From contig JAWRJF010000096.1 in assembly GCA_040307645.1 (NCBI GenBank), positions 13,786 through 77,785 on the forward strand: a DNA stretch of 64,000 nucleotides. The letters run 5' to 3'. Every line of letters starts with the position of its first letter. Position 1 is the stretch's first letter. Positions 62,772-64,000 of this stretch are shown piece after piece. A program made the position numbers and the translations under genes. The notes beneath the pieces were generated by a model. The model ran no database searches and was not told where the DNA came from. It worked only from the letters and a program-made list of their open reading frames with translations. This DNA comes from JAVXAG01 sp040307645 (GTDB lineage: Bacteria > Bacillota > Clostridia > Peptostreptococcales > Anaerovoracaceae).

Positions 62772-63611
62772 ATGAAATTCACTAAAATGCATGGAGCCGG
62801 AAACGACTTTATAATAATTAACAATATTGAAGAAAATATACCTTTAGACAAAATACCAGCTATAGCCAAAAAACTTTGCCATAGAAGGCTGTCTCTAGGC
62901 GCAGATGGTTTCATGGTGATAGATAAACCTACAGATTGCGGCGATTTTAGAATGCACTTCTTTAATTCAGACGGCTCACTTGGTGAAATGTGTGGTAACG
63001 GTGCAAGATGCATTGCCCGATATGGTTATGAAAATAATTTGGCCGGTGACATTCAGAAAATAGAAACCACCGCCGGTCTTGTAATTGGAAATAGATTAGA
63101 AAAGAAATTATATAAGATACAATTGAATAATCCCACAACAATTAATATTTACAGTGATTTAGAGATAGATGGCATCACTTATAAATGTTCTTATGTTGAG
63201 CTTGGTACTCCAGGCCTTCCCCATGCAGTAGTCTATTATCCATGTCTTAATGATACACCCGAGGTCGAACTTAGAGACTTGGCCCGCAAAATCAGGTTTC
63301 ACGAAAGATTTCCAAAGGGTGCAAATGTTAATTTTTATGACATTATTTCCGAAGACTACATTGTTGAAAAAACTTTTGAGAGAGGGGTTGAAGATTTTAC
63401 TCTTGCCTGTGGCACCGGCTCTGGTTCAGTAGCTTTGATTCTTACTCTTTTAGGAAAAGTCAGCGGAAAAAATGTAACTATTTCTGTGCCAGGTGGAACT
63501 CTATATGTAGACGTAGTTTTAAGCAGTGATAAAGTAAATGAGCTTTATTTAACAGGGCCTACAAATATTGTAGCTATTGGAGAAATAATCGACGAAGATT
63601 TACAATATTAA
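62772..63611 (+). CDS. dapF: Diaminopimelate epimerase
   Basis: The 279-residue enzyme makes meso-DAP for peptidoglycan and lysine. Catalytic cysteines lie in GEMCGNGARC (about residue 78) and TLACGTGSG (about 218), and MHGAGNDFIII starts the fold. GGAGGAG precedes the ATG. It may be cotranscribed with the DAACS gene (31-bp gap). A terminator follows. Confidence 0.96.
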   Translation: MKFTKMHGAGNDFIIINNIEENIPLDKIPAIAKKLCHRRLSLGADGFMVIDKPTDCGDFRMHFFNSDGSLGEMCGNGARCIARYGYENNLAGDIQKIETTAGLVIGNRLEKKLYKIQLNNPTTINIYSDLEIDGITYKCSYVELGTPGLPHAVVYYPCLNDTPEVELRDLARKIRFHERFPKGANVNFYDIISEDYIVEKTFERGVEDFTLACGTGSGSVALILTLLGKVSGKNVTISVPGGTLYVDVVLSSDKVNELYLTGPTNIVAIGEIIDEDLQY

Positions 63612-63629
63612 CAAAACCGCTCTATAATA

Positions 63630-63673
63630 AATGCTGGGTTGTGAAATTAATTTTCACCTTCACCAGCATTTTT
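63630..63673 (+). terminator. dapF terminator
   Basis: AATGCTGG...CCAGCATT, with an inner GTGAAA...TTTTCAC extension, is followed by TTTTTAA. The 5' arm lies in the repeated string GCTCTATAATAAATGCTG also found at 1278. Confidence 0.8.
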
Positions 63674-63682
63674 AATACAAAA

Positions 63683-63835
63683 AGATTGAGCATATGCCCA
63701 ATCTCAGTTACAATTTCTTGTGTGCAGTTCAAATGTTATCCTAATTTACGATTTATCACACTTTCGCGTTTTTCCGGCTATCTGGGATAAAAATTTATCC
63801 CAGATTTTCACCAGATTGCGCCTTTGTGATAAATC
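63683..63835. repeat. Composite intergenic repeat, copy B
   Basis: This copy contains AGATTGAG-CATATG-CCCAATCT (63683-63704), whose minus strand is a terminator-like hairpin. It also contains the nested palindrome 63750-63835, with outer arms GATTTATCACA/TGTGATAAATC and inner GGGATAAAAATTTATCCC. The minus strand is open and coding-like over the palindrome (DLSQRRNLVKIWDKFLSQ, then IAGKTRKCDKS). It matches copy A (LSQSSNLTKIGDKFLSQ, then TAQKTVKVELCDKS). Confidence 0.65.
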
Positions 63836-63860
63836 GCGGGTTCTGAGTCGAAATCACAAA

Positions 63861-64000
63861 GATAATGTCTATATAATGGTGTAAATTCAAAAATAAAAAA
63901 ATGAGCACATAGCTCATGCTTTCAGTTAAAATGTTAATAACAACAAAAACACAAATTGAAAGGAATGAAGAACTATGGCTCAATTAAATTTTACACTAGA
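63861..64000 (+). mobile_element. Left end of a probable IS256-family insertion sequence
   Basis: From 63861 the sequence GATAATGTCTATATAATGGT and its continuation GTAAATTC resembles the terminal inverted repeat of IS256-type elements (GATAAAGTC...TATAAT.GTGTAAA). About 87 bp later a coding start with a transposase-like N-terminus follows. The element continues past the window. It sits just beside composite repeat copy B. Confidence 0.5.
63975..64000 (+). CDS. Start of a probable IS256-family transposase (truncated by window)
   Basis: Only MAQLNFTL is visible, preceded by AAAGGAATGAAGAACT. This N-terminus is common in clostridial IS256-family (Mutator-type) transposases. Eight residues are too few for certainty; the terminal-repeat-like sequence upstream supports the call. 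Confidence 0.5.

Noticed and set aside
1..64000. CRISPR arrays, tRNA and rRNA genes
   Set aside because: No regularly spaced direct repeats and no recognisable tRNA or rRNA sequence were seen on either strand by eye; a tRNAscan and CRISPR scan would be decisive.

Overview
The window looks like a chromosomal segment of a low-GC, anaerobic, amino-acid-fermenting member of the Clostridia. Three things suggest this: the oxygen-sensitive, cobalamin-dependent lysine fermentation pathway, the SCIFF peptide with its radical-SAM maturase, and a CwlD-type cortex amidase, which implies a spore-former lineage. A family within the Peptostreptococcales/Clostridiales family XIII region would fit, but this is inference. 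No tRNA, rRNA or CRISPR array was recognised.

Layout. 1-3.0 kb: the 5' part of metG, a composite intergenic repeat, a small membrane protein, a cytidylate-kinase-like gene and a repeat-rich intergenic stretch. 3.0-7.2 kb: a MarR regulator with two tandem palindromic operators over its promoter, then a heterodimeric ABC exporter. 7.2-14.7 kb: lysC, a CaCA antiporter, metK under a SAM-I riboswitch, an unknown protein, cwlD and an alanyl-tRNA editing protein. 14.8-30.2 kb: the lysine fermentation island. 30.3-35.8 kb: rluB, a flavoprotein, the SCIFF system, a Cys-rich PyrK-like protein and a DacF-type carboxypeptidase. 35.8-45.8 kb: a lipoprotein/hybrid kinase pair, an ABC-F protein, aroK, scpB-scpA, an EamA transporter, mtnA and two duplicated lytic transglycosylases. 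46-54 kb: feoA-feoB-phzF, a MATE exporter, tagO-like, comEB, truA, yhbY and an A24 peptidase. 54-60 kb: a 1628-residue surface protein behind a cobalamin riboswitch. 60-64 kb: an APC permease, a frameshifted DAACS symporter, dapF, a second copy of the composite repeat and the left end of a probable IS256-family element.

The lysine island. kdd-kamA-kamB-kamC-kamD-kamE run on the minus strand, followed by a chimeric kamD/kamE relic and then atoE-atoD-atoA; kal lies divergently on the plus strand. Between them sits a sigma-54 activator whose first ~340 residues are a Kdd (3,5-diaminohexanoate dehydrogenase) homologue that has lost the glycine-rich nucleotide loop. Near-consensus -24/-12 promoters precede both the kdd operon and kal. 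Five copies of GAAC-N8-GTTC flank them, so the activator, its sites and its targets can be read directly from the sequence. The ato genes also have their own consensus sigma-A promoter. The pathway's Kce enzyme is not in the window.

The strongest candidate for an undescribed system is at 54.2-59.8 kb. An adenosylcobalamin-type riboswitch with tandem terminators lies in the leader of a giant BspA-like LRR surface protein that contains a DUF4430 domain, the family of the transcobalamin/intrinsic-factor C-terminal domain. Together they suggest a B12-regulated, B12-binding surface protein in an organism whose lysine 5,6-aminomutase needs adenosylcobalamin.
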